Positions 22,948 to 25,202 of a stretch of DNA of 25,202 bases are shown here, in pieces (position 1 is the stretch's first letter; every line of letters begins with the position of its first letter). The notes beneath the pieces are model-generated. The model made no database searches. It saw nothing but the letters and a program-made list of their open reading frames with translations, and was not told where the DNA came from. The stretch spans positions 1-25,202 of the forward strand of contig JAPFFF010000353.1 of assembly GCA_039105265.1 (NCBI GenBank), in the 5' to 3' direction. Both the position numbers and the translations under genes were made by a program. This DNA comes from Tritrichomonas musculus (lineage: Eukaryota; Parabasalia; Tritrichomonadida; Tritrichomonadidae).

Positions 22948-24925
22948 CGTTGCATCTGATGATTCAACTGCAGTTCTTGTTGCATCTTATTATTAAACGG
23001 TAGTTCTCGTTGCATCTGATGATTCAACTGCAGTTCTTGTTGAATCTGATGATTCAACTGCAGTTCTCGTTGCATCTGATGATTCAACTGCAGTTCTCGT
23101 TGAATCTGATGATTCAACTGCAGTTCTCGTTGAATCTGATGATTCAACTGCAGTTCTGGTTGAATCTTATTATTAAACTGCAGTTCTCGTTGAATCTTAT
23201 TATTAAACTGCAGTTCTCGTTGAATCTGATGATTCAACTGCAGTTCTCGTTGCATCTGATGATTCAACTGCAGTTCTCGTTGAATCTGATGATTCAACTG
23301 CAGTTCTTGTTGCATCTTAATATTAAACGGTAGTTCTCGTTGCATCTGATGATTCAACTGCAGTTCTTGTTGAATCTGATGATTCAACTGCAGTTCTCGT
23401 TGCATCTGATGATTCAACTGCAGTTCTCGTTGAATCTGATGATTCAACTGCAGTTCTCGTTGAATCTGATGATTCAACTGCAGTTCTGGTTGAATCTTAT
23501 TATTAAACTGCAGTTCTCGTTGAATCTTATTATTAAACTGCAGTTCTCGTTGAATCTGATGATTCAACTGCAGTTCTCGTTGCATCTGATGATTCAACTG
23601 CAGTTCTCGTTGAATCTGATGATTCAACTGCAGTTCTTGTTGCATCTTAATATTAAACGGCAGTTCTCGTTGCATCTGATGATTCAACTGCAGTTCTCGT
23701 TGAATCTGATGATTCAACTGCAGTTCTCGTTGAATCTGATGATTCAACTGCAGTTCTCGTTGAATCTGATGATTCAACTGCAGTTCTCGTTTCATCTGAT
23801 GATTCAACTGCAGTTCTCGTTGAATCTGATGATTCAACTGCAGTTCTCGTTGAATCTGATGATTCAACTGCAGTTCTCGTTGAATCTGATGATTCAACTG
23901 CAGTTCTCGTTGAATCTGATGATTCAACTGCAGTTCTCGTTGAATCTTATGGTTCAACTGCAGTTATCGTTGAATCTGATGGTTCAACTGCAGTTCTCGT
24001 TGCATCTTATGGTTCAACTGCAGTTCTCGTTGAATCTTATGGTTCAACTGCAGTTCTCGTTGAATCTTAATATTAAACTGCAGTTATCGTTGAATCTGAT
24101 GGTTCAACTGCAGTTCTTGTTGCATCTGATGATTCAACTGCAGTTCTCGTTGAATCTGATGATTCAACTGCAGTTCTTGTTGCATCTTATTATTAAACGG
24201 TAGTTCTCGTTGCATCTGATGATTCAACTGCAGTTCTCGTTGCATCTGATGATTCAACTGCAGTTCTTGTTTCATCTGATGATTCAACTGCAGTTCTCGT
24301 TGCATCTGATGATTCAACTGCAGTTGTCGTTGAATCTGATGATTCAACTGCAGTTCTCGTTGAATCTGATGGTTCAATTGCAGTTCTTGTTTCATCTTAT
24401 TATTAAACTGCAGTTCTCGTTGAATCTTATTATTAAACTGCAGTTCTCGTTGAATCTGATGATTCAACTGCAGTTCTCGTTGAATCTTATGGTTCAACTG
24501 CAGTTATCGTTGAATCTGATGGTTCAACTGCAGTTCTCGTTGAATCTTATGGTTCAACTGCAGTTATCGTTGAATCTGATGGTTCAACTGCAGTTCTCGT
24601 TGCATCTTATGGTTCAACTGCAGTTCTCGTTGAATCTTATGGTTCAACTGCAGTTCTCGTTGAATCTTAATATTAAACTGCAGTTATCGTTGAATCTGAT
24701 GGTTCAACTGCAGTTCTTGTTGCATCTGATGATTCAACTGCAGTTCTCGTTGAATCTGATGATTCAACTGCAGTTCTTGTTGCATCTTATTATTAAACGG
24801 TAGTTCTCGTTGCATCTGATGATTCAACTGCAGTTCTCGTTGCATCTGATGATTCAACTGCAGTTCTTGTTGAATCTGATGATTCAACTGCAGTTCTCGT
24901 TGAATCTGATGATTCAACTGCAGTT
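21433..24925 (-). repeat. Segmental duplication, offset 2,490 bp (83 units)
   Basis: 21,433-22,435 and 23,923-24,925 match over about 1.0 kb by eye, starting and ending at single substitutions. It overlaps the 1,440- and 2,040-bp offset copies, so the segment containing the GGTTCAACT/TTATCG run exists at least four times in the right arm. Confidence 0.82.
23011..23670 (-). repeat. Tandem duplication of 330 bp (11 units)
   Basis: 23,011-23,340 and 23,341-23,670 have the same unit order, including the GTTCTGGTTG variant. The only difference I see is TAGTT against CAGTT near the ends (about 23,331 and 23,661). Part of the same unit order also occurs at 19,231-19,736, offset 4,170 bp from 23,401-23,906. 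Confidence 0.87.
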
Positions 24926-25202
24926 GTCGTTGCATCTGATGATTCAACTGCAGTTCTCGTTGAATCTGATGATTCAACTGCAGTTGTCGTTGCATCTGAT
25001 GATTCAACTGCAGTTGTCGTTGCATCTGATGATTCAACTGCAGTTGTCGTTGCATCTGATGATTCAACGGCAGTTCTTGTTTCATCTTATTATTAAACTG
25101 CAGTTCTCGTTGAATCTTATTATTAAACTGCAGTTCTCGTTGAATCTTATTATTAAACTGCAGTTCTCGTTGCATCTGATGATTCAACTGCAGTTGTCGT
25201 TG

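Larger units (their letters stand above)
17941..25202 (-). repeat. Right arm: the same 30-bp array in inverted orientation
   Basis: The array reads on the plus strand as units starting TTGCATCTGATGATTCAA and ending CAGTTCTCG, the exact reverse complement of the left-arm unit. About 242 units are present and the array continues past the right edge. It shares the linked variant TTTAATAATAAG-ATGAAACAAG (inverted: CTTGTTTCATCTTATTATT) with the left arm. It also has variants that are rare or absent on the left: GGTTCAACT, TTATCGTTG, and CTTAATATTAAACGG. Long open frames occur on both strands here too and are all interrupted. I treat the arm as non-coding. Confidence 0.97.
18750..25202 (-). repeat. 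Right arm in unbroken 30-bp register (215 units)
   Basis: Every unit from 18,750 to the window end keeps the 30-bp register, with no insertion or deletion over 6,453 bp despite abundant substitutions. The stretch contains several long segmental duplications with offsets that are multiples of 30 (listed separately). Confidence 0.9.

Noticed and set aside
17905-25187. Plus- and minus-strand open frames in the right arm (LMIQLQFSLH, DDSTAVLVES and their antisense)
   Set aside because: Same unit read in other frames; stops recur at CGGTAG, CGATAA and TAATAATAA variants, and substitutions do not respect any one frame.
1-25202. Reassigned TAA/TAG codons making the STRTAVESSD frame continuous
   Set aside because: The 671-codon transposase contains no internal TAA or TAG, uses CAA/CAG for glutamine and ends with TAA, so the standard code fits. 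The 30/31-bp island would break the frame in any case.
1-25202. Simple insertion of a MULE into an existing satellite array
   Set aside because: The flanking arrays are in opposite orientation, which one insertion cannot produce without an added inversion or inverted duplication.
1-25202. Palindromic misassembly creating the second arm
   Set aside because: The right arm has its own variants, higher-order structure and inner-edge sequence, and is not a mirrored copy of the left arm. Only confirmation from raw reads could exclude smaller errors.
1-25202. Telomeric or rDNA spacer array
   Set aside because: The unit is 30 bp with 43% G+C, not a short G-rich telomere repeat, and no rRNA sequence is seen. 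A centromeric or subtelomeric location is possible but cannot be judged from this window.

Overview
This window is almost entirely tandem repeat DNA with one gene in the middle. Two long arrays of the same 30-bp unit lie in opposite orientation: a left arm at 1-15,467 (about 515 units, continuing past the left edge) and a right arm at 17,941-25,202 (about 242 units, continuing past the right edge). Between them is a single-copy, much more AT-rich core of about 2.47 kb holding one intact 671-codon minus-strand gene. That gene reads as a Mutator-like (MULE) transposase with a DDE-type core and a C-terminal SWIM zinc finger.

Organism: a eukaryote, most likely an AT-rich protist. The gene is intronless, Asn/Lys/Ser-rich and uses the standard code, with AATAAA overlapping the stop. 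The transposase (ELDATF core, TNHSES glutamate motif, SWIM finger) reminds me of the MULE families common in parabasalids such as Trichomonas and Tritrichomonas. This is recognition from memory, not a search; other AT-rich protists are possible.

Layout. 1-9,660: left arm with nested higher-order repeats in an A-B-A-B order (blocks starting at 721, 3,031, 5,671 and 8,041; super-period about 5 kb). 9,661-11,668: irregular canonical units, including one 28-bp unit that ends 11,010 bp of unbroken 30-bp register. 11,669-13,428: an island of a divergent unit family with mixed 30- and 31-bp units. 13,429-15,467: canonical units again, decaying over the last three. 15,468-17,940: core with the transposase. 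17,941-25,202: right arm, decayed at its inner edge, then 6.45 kb in exact register with large, nearly identical segmental duplications.

The 30-bp unit happens to be stop-free in four of six frames, so it produces long open frames on both strands. All four are repeatedly interrupted, and none shows codon-like constraint across the arms, so I do not call proteins from the arrays. The best reading is a very large foldback-like DNA transposon, or a satellite built around one. Drosophila Foldback/NOF has the same plan: inverted arms of about 31-bp tandem repeats flanking a MULE-type transposase. The main alternative is two convergent repeat-bearing genes or pseudogenes with a MULE between them. 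The outer ends are outside the window, so this remains an inference.
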